64,000 nt of DNA, from contig OX336388.2 of NCBI GenBank assembly GCA_946902985.2, positions 1,505,878,545 to 1,505,942,544 of the forward strand. Reading direction: 5' to 3'. Of the stretch, positions 43,397 to 55,216 are shown in pieces. The stretch is from Meconema thalassinum (lineage: Eukaryota > Arthropoda > Insecta > Orthoptera > Tettigoniidae). Both the position numbers and the translations under genes were made by a program. The first letter of the stretch is position 1. Each line of letters begins with the position of its first letter. The notes under the pieces are model-generated. The model searched no databases. It was not told where the DNA came from and saw nothing but the letters and a program-made list of their open reading frames with translations.

Positions 43397-43950
43397 TGTG
43401 ATGAGCTAGACATCGGGAACGGCATCCAACCGTAAAATCCATTCACCACATAGAAAACGCACCTCATCTCAACCCAAACCTTGTAGAAACGGGAATGTTT
43501 AGGGGTAGAAATACCGGTCAGAATCGACATAATACCAACTGTCACTGATACAAATTCGAAACTGGAGGTCCACGTTTGAGCACCCTGGGTCTGAAGAGGA
43601 GATCAAGTAATTACGGATGTGCATTTTAATTATTAAGGTGTTAATGTCGATACCCAAAGCTATGCCCACCAAACTGAGGAGTTGTGAAAGAAGAGAAATG
43701 TGATGAAAATAAAGCAATTAAAAACACCGATGGCGATGATTAAGATGATCAGGGACGAAGAAGAAAATACAAACGAAGAAGTAGAAAATGTTGATGAGAT
43801 AATGGAAAAGTTTTATTTTGGGGCTTTTAAAATGCTCCTGTGATGGTAGAAGTTTTCTGGAAGCCTGAATAATTTTTTGATGTGTAACATCTTCCCGCTC
43901 GGTTTCTGGATAGTTTTGTGGGAGTGATTTTGAAAATTGGGGACAGAAGT
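43397..43950. other. Unassigned stretch, possibly unique sequence
   Basis: It follows the target duplication of the LTR element. Short ORFs only; no repeat matched elsewhere in the window. Confidence 0.4.
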
Positions 43951-43954
43951 GGAT

Positions 43955-44240
43955 CGGAACGATCGAGCTGGCAGTGCTGGATCGAACAGAAGTATGCACT
44001 GCCCGCTCAATCGATCGAACGGAAGTGTACTAGCTGGCAGTGGTGGAAAACGGAAGTATGCACTGCCCGCTCGATCAATCGAACGGAAGTGTACTAGCTG
44101 GCAGTGGTGATAAACGGATGTATGCACTGCCCGCTCGATCGATCAAACGGAAGAGTACTAACTGGCAGTGGTGGAAAACGGAAGTATGCACTGCCCGCTC
44201 GACCGATCGATCCAGCGGGCAGTGGTAAGACCCAGCTGGC
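43955..44240 (+). repeat. 64-bp palindromic minisatellite, about four units
   Basis: GCACTGCCCGCTC recurs at 43996, 44060, 44124 and 44188, a strict 64-bp period. Within each unit CACTGCCCGCT faces AGCTGGCAGTG, a near-perfect 11-bp inverted repeat, so each unit can fold into a hairpin. CGATCGATC blocks lie between. ORFs on both strands here only reflect the repeat. Confidence 0.9.
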
Positions 44241-44245
44241 AGTGG

Positions 44246-44744
44246 TACGAGAAACAATGAGCGCAAGGTGTCGGAAATTGATATCATGACGTACTCTCGG
44301 CCATGTGGAATGTATAATGTCATACTGAACGGAAAACGCGCATGCGAACTCTGGTGTCAAATGATTGAAACAAATGACATGGTACATGTTCGAAATCTTC
44401 GTATCAGTATTTAAATGGTAAAATGCCTTAATATCAAACATTGTAAGTAGTCGGCATTGCCGGTATTATGTTTCTGCACAATGGCTATTCAAATATTAAC
44501 CCCATAACGGTAATGCAGTCATCAATATAATATAATCGTTGTGGTTATACGAGAATTGAGCAAGCCTTCCTGAACTATTACTGAATACATTCTCTTTACC
44601 CACAAGAGGGACTATTCATAAGGCATTTTAAACTCAATTTCACGCAGGAACATTATAGAAACAAACAAAATATAATTGAAACTTAATTCCGTAATGCAGT
44701 ATTTTTGGAATGTGGAAATAAGTCACCATCTTGTGCACCAAATT
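44246..44744. other. Unassigned stretch
   Basis: AT-rich, no element recognised. Confidence 0.35.
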
Positions 44745-44825
44745 TGCGTAGTGGAAATAGCCGTGGGGTTAGTGCTTATGACTGTGAATCTAGAGATCTT
44801 GGGCTCGAATCCCGGATGGGGTAAA
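44745..44825 (+). mobile_element. tRNA-like SINE head
   Basis: TAGCCGTGGGGTTAGTGC (A-box-like) and GGGCTCGAATCCCGG (B-box) have tRNA spacing. The 5' and 3' ends do not pair as an acceptor stem that I can see, so a SINE remnant is preferred over a tRNA gene. Confidence 0.5.
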
Positions 44826-45554
44826 TATTTTTGCTACCAGATTATCATTTTAAACGATATTTATCATACCAATATGACTCATTTAATCAGAATCCATATG
44901 AAATTACGTGTTGGTCTGTGAATGAAGAGGACCTGTTTATAAGGAATTTAAGGTTATGAGCGGTGTCGCGTCTATTAATCTAGTTGATCCATATCGTATT
45001 CTTTATTTAGGCTAGTGCTTGTGGAAGCTACAAATCATCTAATAAAATGAGTTCCATATTATAAACTACAATATCTGTTAAACACTCCCTTTTACAATAG
45101 ATTAATATTTTGCCAACAATAGTATAAAATACCTGTGTATCAACAATTTCACGTGAGGTTTCTTCTATGTCAGATGTTACACATCATATGCGACTACTGT
45201 AAGGCTAGTAATTTTTTAAATTAATTAGGAAAGGTCTGTAGATTTAGTTCTATGCCCAAAATTATATTAAGACGCTCTGTAAAATACTACAAATTGCATA
45301 TAATAATACCTCAAACGACAGGTACATACGGATGTGAATATAGCTCGTCTACTGCTGTTAGTAGCTCTGAGTCTGGAAGTAGCACCGGCAAGTCTCACTG
45401 CCGATGTGTTTACCCAGTGTGTTTGAGTGATTCTATTGACGAGCAGGCAATCCAGCAGTCCAAATAAGATAAAGTTTATACACTGATAATATAAATATTT
45501 CCAGAGAGATGAAAGTCAATCTTTCTTCCAGATGAAATAAACAAATCCTAGCCT
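44826..45554. other. Unassigned stretch
   Basis: AT-rich with one 71-codon ORF of no recognisable kind. No repeat structure seen. Confidence 0.35.
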
Positions 45555-45690
45555 CAATTACTAACAAACATACAGGTACATGCATCACAATGATACAGGT
45601 TATCAGACTAACTCTACACACACCCACGTACTCGGGGCTACTTGACCACGATATCGTAAAGCCCCTAAATGGTTCAACAACAAATATCAT
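45555..45690 (+). mobile_element. SINE family 1, 3' fragment
   Basis: CAGGTTATCAGACTAACTCT, GGGGCTACTTGACCACGATA and CAACAACAA follow the family-1 3' end. The 5' head is absent. Confidence 0.65.
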
Positions 45691-45744
45691 TTGAGATACT
45701 CTGCTTTTGCACTAGTCACCAAGCGACACACCCAAAAGAAAAAC

Positions 45745-45950
45745 GTGGGTGAAATGCCGGGATGATTAATTTTCTAACGTAAGGCCACGATCGCTTCCTA
45801 CCCAAATCCTACCTTCATCACAAATACAAACAAAAGTACAGACAATATAGAGAGACGGGTTATCAAACAACCTATGCACACACCCAAGTACACGAGGCTA
45901 CATGACCACGATGTCGCATAGCCCCTAAAGAATCACCAACAAGACTTATT
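45745..45950 (+). mobile_element. SINE family 1, second 3' fragment
   Basis: GGTGAAATGCCGGGATG through GAGGCTACATGACCACGATG to ACCAACAAG matches the same family, more diverged. Confidence 0.6.
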
Positions 45951-45997
45951 ATATGCTTTACATTGACAGAATATTGGATTGTCCAGAAGTGGCTGCA

Positions 45998-46042
45998 ACC
46001 CCCCCCCCCCCCCCTAGCCCCCTCCCTCCCCCTTCCCCCCTC
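45998..46042 (+). repeat. Poly-C / C-rich tract
   Basis: A run of about 16 C followed by CCCTCC-type blocks. The complementary G runs could form a quadruplex, and length errors are likely here. Confidence 0.85.
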
Positions 46043-46617
46043 TTCCACTCTCTATTATAGATTAACTATTGTGCTTGTTATGCTTCAGTGTCTGTTGCAA
46101 AGTTACGTGGTTTACATAGGTGTTACGCATTAGAACGGTAACATATAGGATGGTGTTGTGATAGCCACGTGCCATGCTTAACGACACATTAGGGAACATA
46201 AACGCTGTCGGGGAACACGAACAGAATGCATTTCCCACATGAACCCTCTCGGCACAATGTCACCGAGGTCAAAATAATCACCAATCTACAGTCATTTTAG
46301 AGTTTTTCTTTTGTGTGATGGCAGTGCGTCGTGTAAACAAAATACTGCAGATCGCTTTCGAAATGCAACCCTCAAAAAAGAGGATAGACAACAGGTGAAT
46401 GCAATTAACAAGTAGATTTGTGAAGAACCATATATCTTATTTTCATGTATTTTAATGGTATATCCAACTTAGAAACTCTCCCATCAATTAAACGGCTTTT
46501 CCAGGTGATGTATTAAATATATTTTGGTACACGACCTACATTTAAATTAAACATAGAACAACAATTACAAACTCAAATCTCAATATCCAAACGTTGTAGT
46601 CATTCCAGAGAAGTTCA

Positions 46618-47015
46618 CCTCGTTGTGTAGTGTTTATCACTCGTGGCTATCACCGTGGAGGCCCGGGTTTGATTACCAGTCTGATAAGAAATTTAATTCT
46701 GGTCTGAAGGCTGGAACTGGGTGTACTCAGCCTCGTAAGGCAAAACTGAGAAGAGGTGGTTTTGATTCCAACCTCAGCCATTCTGGAAGTGGCTTTACGT
46801 CCTTTCCCATTTTTACTCCAGGCAAATGCTCGGACGGTTCCTAAATGAAGGCTATGGCCACCTCCTTCCCAATCCTCATCTGAATTACAAATACACTCAC
46901 TAATACAGCCATCACAATAACACAGGTTATCAGACAAATTCTACAGTCACCCAAGTACACGGGGCTACATGACCACGATATCGCAAAGGCCCTAAATGAT
47001 CATCAACAACAACAA
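46618..47015 (+). mobile_element. tRNA-derived SINE, family 1
   Basis: Head CACCTCGTTGTGTAGTGTTT, B-box GGGTTTGATTACCAG near 46668, the family-1 body with CTGGAAGTGGCTTTACGTCC, and a CAACAACAACAACAAAA tail at 46997-47013. It lies inside Helentron-like element D. Flanking duplications were not resolved. Confidence 0.8.
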
Positions 47016-47536
47016 CAAAAGCTCTCTGGTGATTTGATTTCCAAAATAGTCATTTTAAATATTTCAATATTGCGTAGATTCCATGCTGTTTTTGTGTGAC
47101 TCAAATTTTTGAAAGTCATATACATTTAGGGCGAGTACGTTAATAGTCCTCTAGTATCATGGAAAATTTCAGTTTGATTGCTGTGATAGGCATGAGATAA
47201 TGAGAATCAGTGAAATAATTTGCAAGGCGCCCATGTTGGATTGTTATATATGTAGGCTATGGAATCATATGCTAGCTGTGAAGATTATAAAGGTGGCTTA
47301 TTATACAAACATTCATTTCGATCGCTTCATTAGGACATAAAGAATAAAAACGCGATTTTAAAATTTCACACAGCCGCCGTTTAAAATTTCTGATAAAAAT
47401 TGGGTTCAACTAGACGCCAGTCTTTCAAGCCTTGCGTAAAGATTTTTCGTGCCATGTCTCACTGAGCTCGAAAAATCAAGTCGTGAGAGAAGTTCATTTC
47501 AATATTTACAGTTTGCGTGGCAGATTAGTTGGATTA

Positions 47537-47540
47537 GTAC
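47537..47540 (+). repeat. Solo-LTR target-site duplication, left copy
   Basis: GTAC, repeated at 50521-50524. Confidence 0.65.
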
Positions 47541-50520
47541 TGTGACCGATCCAGTCAGGGTCAATTACCGGCCCCGGATGACAGGAGATCGGAAGGAACC
47601 CGGAGAGTCAGTATGACGTCATGGCATGACGCGGCGAGGTAACCGCGAGAGCAGGGGAATGCTCCAGAAGGTTCCAACCCCTCCCACTTTCTTTTTCTCG
47701 AAGAAGGACGCAGTTCCAGAATGTTCAGTATGTGAGTCAGCAGTATGTGAGTCAGTAGTGCGTGAACGAGAATGTTGTACAGCGGAGCACGGAAGATTAT
47801 CCCATGTCACGTAGACAGTGATTTTACATCGGGAACTTGAATGGTTTTCGTGAGTGACCAGCAGGCCATGAAGCCTGAAACTAGCGTGCATGTATTGCCA
47901 GTGAGTTTTTTTTACAGTGAAGTATGTCAGTTTGTTTGTCGAACAGTGTGAATTTCAAGACGATTTCGGACTCGCTAGTATGTGAGGAAACAGTTAGAAC
48001 TGATAAAGGAAGTCCGTTATGCCGACAATTTATGTTCATTAAAGATTGATACCAGGAGGTGTTTAAAATTACGAGTATCAGGGGAAGAACTATATAACGA
48101 TAGTCGAGGTGAGGCATTATCGCGAGGCCCTATATTGTAACAGACATCCATTCGGAAATAGCATAGCAGTGTGGCATTTTAAGAGACGCAGTGAGAATAC
48201 AACGGGGAAAGGCTACATCTACTTTAAGCTTGTGTTGGAAGACTGTAGGCCACCAGCAACTTGATATGTCGGTCAAGGCCAGCTCGAAATAGCTCCTCGT
48301 GGAAGGAAGTGTGTCACTGGGTTAAAAGAAAGTGAAGACATAACTCAAGTGAACCAGGAACTAGACGCTATAGTGTGCGAGCGTGAAAGTGCTCTGATAT
48401 AGTGAGATGTAATATTGCCACACGGCAGCATGAACTTAATAACCATGGACTCAAATACTCTGGGAATCAACATGCATATTAACATGCAAATTATGCTGCA
48501 CTGAACTTCTAAAGGGGCCATAATGGGATGAACGGTCGCAACGAGATGGACGAGTGGACCATGGTTGGGGCGTCAGGAGACGCCGCTGCTGAAGGTGCCC
48601 GGGGACAACCTGTGGGCAGACATGGGCGTCGCCAGGAGATTGAGAGGTGCCAGGGGCGGATACCTCTACCAGTACGCTGGGAGACCACATCGCGGAGACA
48701 CTGGAGGGACGCCGCCGCCCTGATGCCGCAGACGATGACGACACCGACGCCATGGATTTCCGAGGACGCCGGATATAAAGTAAGACGTTTCCTTTCCATC
48801 CTTGTTCATCAGAAAGAAGAGAACTTCTACCTCGGATAGCCATGCCATGAGATAACCTGAGATCGTGTAACTTAACGCCCTTTATAATCATTTATTCCAG
48901 GTTGAATAAGAGCATCATTTTTTTTTCATAGGGTCGTGCAGATGTTTTTTTTGTCTTCCTTTTCGGGTCATTGGACCTACATAAATTTACAGCATCAATG
49001 GTAGGAGTAAAACATGTATTTCTTCTCTAAGACATAATAATAATAATAATAATAATTTGAAATTGGGTAACCATAATAGGAGATGCCCATTTTGCTGGGA
49101 GATTCTAGCATGTCGATTTCAGAGGTCATTATTCGAATTTTATTCTGAAAGGTTTGTCACGGACTGCATGGATTTTTTTATGGCAAATAAATATAGTTGA
49201 AGATTGTCGGATAAGGTTCCTTGGATAGGATGCCATATTATCATACGACCTCGTGGTCCCGATAAAGTTGATACGCTCTGTTAGTGTGGGTTCTGGAGAC
49301 GTGCTAATAATGCATGATTTATTTTGTAATGACGTTGTGTAAAGTTTATGTGATAATTATGTGGTAATTAGATATGGTATTATTTCGTCAAAATGTGACG
49401 AGATTATTCACGGGGCGACGGATGTCCGTGGAATCGAATTTGTAAGGACAGAGTCCTCTTGACGAACGTGCCACGTTCATTGATGAGTTGTATTGAATAG
49501 CGCAGGGGTGTAATTGATGGTGCGCTCGACAGTCAGGTTGTTTGGATCTTCACACAGAGTGTTCGGCGGAAGGGTTACGATTAAATGTTTGTTGTGAGTA
49601 TGAAATACGCTAGGGCGCCTTATTGCGAGGTTCTTAACCTTTCATAAACATTTGACAATGCTATAATTTAATTACAATGACAAATATGACAGTGTGGGTC
49701 AAGGTTGTTGGAAAGGCGGAGATAAATCATTAATAATAATAAGAATTAGTAGTGTAAATATGTAAGCACATTCTGGGTGTGTTAATAATTTATGATAGGT
49801 TATAATTAATTGTTGAAATGTCATATTATGTGAAGCTGAGTCGATGTTTGAGTGCTATTTGATGTAACATGATGCTCTTTAATTATTAATTTACAGTTCG
49901 ATAGAGGAGATCCGTCCATTGCTGTATAAGGGTAGACAGTTGTAATTTACATAGATATTCGACATTTTCTTTAAATTTTTGCCGCAGGTGAACTTTGTGA
50001 TAAGTGGCTAGTGATGTTTACATGCGTGTGCACCGATAAACTAAGAGTTAATTTAGCTTTTTGAAAGGCGATCTCCTTGTCGGAACTTTAAGAGAGGACA
50101 CCCACGAGTTTGAATAAGTATAATTTTTTGTTTGTTTAGGGACTATGAACTTTATTTTTTTTCTCGGACTTTGTCCCACCATAACTTTATACTCGTGCGT
50201 GATAGGCAGGTTGCATATTTATTTATCCTTTGGCCAATAAAGGAGCAGAGGTGATTTTACGAGGGCTTTTCCTTTCTTTTCTGTTTGTCAATTCAAGTTA
50301 GGGTTTTGCTTGTGAATCCTGGTTCAGTCTATTTGCCATCCCAACCCGTAAACGACCCGAGACCCTTTGTCTCTAGCTCGCTGGAGCTTTTCTTTCAGTC
50401 TTGTATGTATGCACCAAGATTCATGCCCTAATTTTTTGTACCCATTCCCTTGGCTGTTTCTTCTGATGGGGCCGGGATGCTAGCCGGGTGATCGCCTGTC
50501 CCATTGGAGAAACGGGCACA
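47541..50520 (+). mobile_element. Probable 2980-bp solo LTR
   Basis: It begins TGTGACCGATCC and ends AACGGGCACA (TGTG/CACA ends) with GTAC duplicated outside, and it interrupts a Helentron-like body that resumes in phase on the other side (GATTAGTAC | GTACTAATCAGG). An AATAAA at 50236-50241 could serve for 3' end formation. No second LTR or internal coding region is present, so a solo LTR left by recombination is the simplest reading. The orientation is assumed from AATAAA. ORFs at 48451-48891 on either strand have no recognisable domain. It could instead be another kind of large non-coding insertion. Confidence 0.65.
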
Positions 50521-51288
50521 GTACTAATCAGGTTAATGAGCGTCACACAGGTAAACATATGTTAATGAACTGTATAAACATACAAGATTTCATGTTGATT
50601 GGTGTAATAGATTCATAGACATAGAGAACCGGTGAAATATATCACATGACTGTCATTTTAGAGCGTTTTACATGTTGGCCATTGGGTTATATACCAGCAG
50701 ATGAAGATTATTGAGTTGTTTCATTGTACAACGTTTACTTCGATCGCTTGATTATGACACAATAAATAAAAACATAAATTAATGATTTCCCACGAGCCGC
50801 CATCTTGCGTTTATGGAACCAATTGAATTACGTTAGATGCCAGAATATCGAGCCTTGAACAAAGATCCCCCTTCCAAGCTTCGCTTATCTCAGATGATGA
50901 CATCGCGAGAAAAGTCTATTTAAATTCTTGAACTTCGCATAGCCACCATGTTACTTTTGTGCTTATCAGGTTCTGAAAGTGACATAGGTGAACGTATTTT
51001 AGTATCTTCTATCGCTATACAAAGCTTTATGTTGATAGAAGTAATTGTTTTGGCGATATGGAATGGCTATACAAAGCTTTATGTTGATAGAAGTAATTGT
51101 TTTGGCGGTATGGAATGGCATTTCAATAAATCGCGTGGTCATGATGTTGGATTGGTGAAACTTATAAGATTTGAAAGGCACGGTCCAGGTCAGACCTGAA
51201 AGTAATAAATACCCAGAGAGTTTCAACGAAATCGCTCTAGCCGTTTAGATTTTATTACGTGGACATATACATAGCACACGCACACACA

Positions 51289-51335
<47 letters not shown>

Positions 51336-51499
51336 TAAAAGGTGATATCATACTCTTATATTGAATTTTATTTCATACTAGCTGTACCCGGCATGCGTTG
51401 CAATGCCAATCAAAGAAAGTGTTGGCATTGTAACTTTGTATGTTGAAGTGCTTTTGGATTCCCAATATTGTTTTTCTTTTTCCGTTAATCACCTCTAAA

Positions 51500-53640
51500 C
51501 TATTTTAAAATTGATTTACTATCTAAAAAATTCATGGGAGCGTGCTCAATAACTCACCAAATTTTCATCGCAATGAAATGAATGGCATATGAACGCATAC
51601 GGGACTTTGTTGAAACGATTCGAGTGCCGTCACCCATTTGTTGAATATACTCGTAGGCTACCTATTGTAAAATGGATTTACTAAGTGAAAACCTTCCCTG
51701 GCGTGTACACAATAACTCATGAAAGTTTCATCGCAATCGGATGAATGGCATATGAACGCATACGGGTTTTTGCTTAAACGATTCGCGCGGCGACACTCAT
51801 TTGTTGAATCTACTTGTGCGCCACCCATTGAAAAACGAATTTACTAATTCATACACCTTCGCAGGACTGTGCTCAACACCCCACAGTTTTATGATAATCG
51901 GATGAATGTTATATGAACGCATACGGGACTTGGTTGAAACGATTCACGCGCTGTCGCCCATTAATTGAATCTAATCGTGCGCTACCAATTGTAAAATGGA
52001 TTTACAAAATCAGAAATCTTTGCGGGAGTGGAAACAACATTTCTCCAAATTTCATTGCAATCGCATGAATGATATATGAACGCAAACGGATTTTTTTTAA
52101 ACGATACGCACGCCGTCACTCATTTGTTGAATCTACTTGTGCGATACCTATTGTAAAGTGGATGTACTCAGCCAGGAACCTACCCCGAAGTGTACACAAC
52201 ATCTCACTCAAGTTTCATCGTTTTCGGACATATGGTATATGAACGCATACGGGACTTTGTTGAAACTCTTCGCGCGCCTTCGCACATATGTTGAATCCAC
52301 TTGAGCGCTACCTACTGTAAAATGGATTAACTAAGCCTGAAACTTTCCCTGGAGTGTGCACAACAACTCACCGAAATTTAGTCGCTATCAGACGAATAGT
52401 ATACGAACGTATACGGGACTATGTTGAAACACTTCGCGCGTCGTCGCTCGTTTGTTTCATCTACTTGTGCGATACCTATTGTTAAGTGGATTTACTAAGC
52501 CAGACACCTTCCCTGAAGTGTACACAACATCTCACCCAAGTTTCATCACTATCAGACGAATAGTACATGAACGCATACGGGACTTTGTATAAGCGCTTCG
52601 CTCGTCGTCACTCATTTGTTGACTCTACTCGTGCGCTACCTATTATAATATGGATTTACTAAGAGAGAAACCTTGCCCGTAGTGTACACAATCTCTCACC
52701 CAAGTTTCATCGCTATCAGACGAATAGTATATGAACGCATACGGGACTTTGTTGAAACGCTTCACCCGTCGTCGCTCATTTGTTGAATCTACTCGTGCGT
52801 TACCTATTGTTAAGTGGATTTACTAAGCCAGACACCTTCTCTGAAGTGTGCACAACATCTCAGCCCTGTTTCATCACTATCAGACGAATAGTATATGAAG
52901 GCATGCGGGACTTGGTTGAAACGCTTCGCTCGTCGTCGCTCATTTGTTGAATCTACTCGTGCGCTACCTATTATAACATGGATTTACTACGCCAGACACT
53001 TTGCTTGTAGTGTACACAACCTCTCACCCAAGTTTCATCGCTATCGGACGAATGGTATGTGAACGCATAGAGAACTTTGTTGAAACGCTTCGCCCGTCGT
53101 CGCACATTTGTTGAATCTACTCGTGCGCTACCTAGTTTTAAGTGGATTTACTAACCCAGAAACCTTTCATGAAGTGTACACAACATTTCACCCAAGTTTC
53201 ATCACTATCAGACGAATAGTATATGAACGCATACGGGACTTAGTTGAAACGCTTCGCTCGTCGTCGCTCATTTGTTGAATCTACTCGTGCGCTACCTATT
53301 ATAAAATGGATTTACTAAGCCAGACACTTTGCCTGTAGTGTACACAATCTCTCACCCAAGTTTCATCGCTACCGGACGAATGGTATGTGAACGCATACAG
53401 AACTTTGTTGAAACGCTTCGTCCGTCATCGCTCTTTTGTTGAATTACTCGTGCACTACCTATTGTAAAAAGGATTTACTAAGTCAGAAACCTTTCCTGGA
53501 GTGTGCTCAACAATACAACCAAAGTTTCATAGCAATCAGATGAATGGCATATGAACGCATACGGGACTTTGTTTAAGCGATTCGCGTGCCGTCACTCTTT
53601 TGTTGAATCTACTCGTGCGCTACAACTTTCATATTTATTC
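51500..53640 (-). repeat. 163-bp satellite array, 13 units, with dimeric order
   Basis: GAACGCATAC (or a close variant) recurs at 51591, 51754, 51915, 52078, 52241, 52405, 52569, 52733, 52898, 53061, 53225, 53389 and 53553. From about 52460 to 53380 two unit types alternate: one with TATTGTTAAGTGG and TTTCATCACTATCAGACG, the other with TATTATAAxATGG and TTTCATCGCTA. The array is the reverse complement of 9810-11110. Confidence 0.93.
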
Positions 53641-53749
53641 ACCTTTTAAACCTTCTCTGGGCTTCCACAAATAATTCAAGACCAAAATTAGCCAAATCGG
53701 TCCAGCCGTTCTCGAGTTTTAACGAGACTAACGAACAGCAATTCATTTT

Positions 53750-55188
53750 TAGCCTACTTTTCACATTTTGCAAAAATGAGGAAAAAGTAGTCTTATGAGA
53801 TCGATCCGGGAAAATGTGTGTCTGTCTGTCTGTCTGTCTGTCCTTCTGTCTGTCTGTCTGTCTGTCTGGCTGTGTGTGTGTCCCCCCTTATCAACTCCTA
53901 AACGGCTGGAGCAATCAAAATAAAATTTGGTAGGAGTAAAGATCTATACCTGAATATCTCACGGCCATATTTGAAAATTATGTCAGTGCTACCAACTGCT
54001 GAAAAATCGCAATTGAAATTTGAGCTCCATGTTGGATATCTTGGAAGGTACGAATGGGAGCTATTTCAAAATCGGCACACATCTAGATAATAATATTGCA
54101 GTTTAATTTCCAGAAGACCACACATGGCAGTTTTGCCAAAATGATTATAAGCCTACTGATAGGTCCATTATTTAAATGCATATAACTTCTACACTATCAA
54201 TTGGAATTCAACCAAATTTCGTATGTTGTATGTGTACATAACCAGATATCACTGAACATATTCTTATGAACCACCAGTCCTGCCAAGTGTTAAAAAATGC
54301 TCTTAATTTCTTTTATCCAAATACCAATATATATGAGAAAGTATGCAAGCCGACAGCTTTAAACTATGCACACGTATAGTACATGACATTCTATATTAAT
54401 TTGGAGTAACTTATATACGTCAGTGCTACCAACATGATTCTAAGCCTGCTGAGAGGTCCAAATTTAAACACATGTAACTTCCATACTATCATTTGGATTT
54501 CAACCAAATTTCGTATGTGCTATGTGTACCATAACAGCTATGACGATGCGTATTCATAAGAGCAACCAGGGCTGCCAACTGTTAATAAATGCTGTCTCTA
54601 TTTTTGTTACCCTAATATCAATATATCAGAAAGAATGCAAGCCAATAGCTCTAAACTTTGCACACGTATAGTACCTGGCATTCTAGATTACTTTGGAGTA
54701 ACTAATATACGTCAGTACTGCCAACATGAGTCTAAGCCTGCTGATAGGTCCTATTTTAAAATGCATGTAACTTCTATACTAACTAATGGATTTCATTCAA
54801 AATTGGCACAACAATAGATCATATTATTTCAGATTATTTCTGACCAATACATGCATGACACTGTTGCCAACATGATTTTACGCGCGCTGTTAGATCCAAT
54901 GTTTAACTGCATGTAACGTCCATGCTATTCATTGGACTCCAACCAAATTTTGTATTCTGTACCTTAAGAGATGGAACTAAGAATATATTCAGTCACCAGG
55001 GCTGCCAACTGTAGTGCTCTATTAGGCTACATTATGCCAGGTATACAGTATTTCGAACTAATTAGAAATTTCGATATTACCAACTTAATTTCGTCATTAT
55101 TCTAGATAGATCCATATCGATTAATCATTGGCATGAATCTTAAATTTTAAGAAAAGTAGGCTCTTTAGTTCGTCACGGAACTTCTTGT
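53750..55188 (+). mobile_element. Helentron-like element C, inside the Helitron
   Basis: It starts TAGCCTACTTTTCACATTTTG with the palindrome closing at AGTAGTCTTATGAGATC, then a (GTCT)n microsatellite at 53818-53880 and CTAAACGGCTGGAGCAATC. It ends AAAAGTAGGCT, a hairpin (AGTTC...GGAACT) and TCTTGT. The flanks TTCATTTT and TACATATATAG rejoin as an ordinary Helitron 5' end. The body is non-coding with about 260-280-bp repeats (markers CAACATGATT or close, and AACCAAATTTCGTATG). Confidence 0.82.
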
Positions 55189-55216
55189 TACATATATAGA
55201 TGATGAAAATAGGCTA

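Larger units (their letters stand above)
51378..55200 (-). mobile_element. Canonical Helitron, non-autonomous, with satellite array
   Basis: The minus strand starts TCTATATATG after an A and ends with a hairpin (GGCAT, loop, ATGCC), GGGTACAG and CTAG before a T. These are the 5'-TC, hairpin and CTRR signs of Helitrons with an A^T target. Net length is about 2384 bp without the nested Helentron-like copy C. It has no Rep or helicase. It sits in the 5' palindrome of element D. Confidence 0.82.
46408..55216 (-). mobile_element. Helentron-like element D, host of a nested stack
   Basis: The minus-strand 5' end is at 55216 (TAGCCTATTTTCATCA). The 3' end is at 46408 (GGTTCTTCACAAATCTACTTGT-like, ending ACTTGT). 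The total span is 8.8 kb, but after removing a SINE (about 0.4 kb), the solo LTR (2980 + 4) and the Helitron (3823) about 1.6 kb remains, the size of copies A and B. The body carries the family's CCATGTTGGATTG blocks at 47228-47250 and near 50944. The CA-rich microsatellite is at 51256-51332. Confidence 0.65.

Noticed and set aside
43955..44323. Overlapping ORFs with repeated Pro/Leu/Asp blocks
   Set aside because: The 64-bp period is not a multiple of three, so repeated motifs appear in all frames by chance.
44745..44825. Possible tRNA gene
   Set aside because: A- and B-box spacing is present, but no convincing acceptor stem or anticodon arm could be drawn; SINE remnant preferred.
48451..48891. 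Overlapping ORFs of 100-146 codons on both strands as a possible host exon
   Set aside because: No domain or codon-use signal, both strands open because the stretch is locally GC-rich, and it lies inside the proposed solo LTR.
51500..53640. Regular repeats as a CRISPR-like array
   Set aside because: Eukaryotic context, 163-bp contiguous units without distinct spacers, and inclusion in a Helitron.
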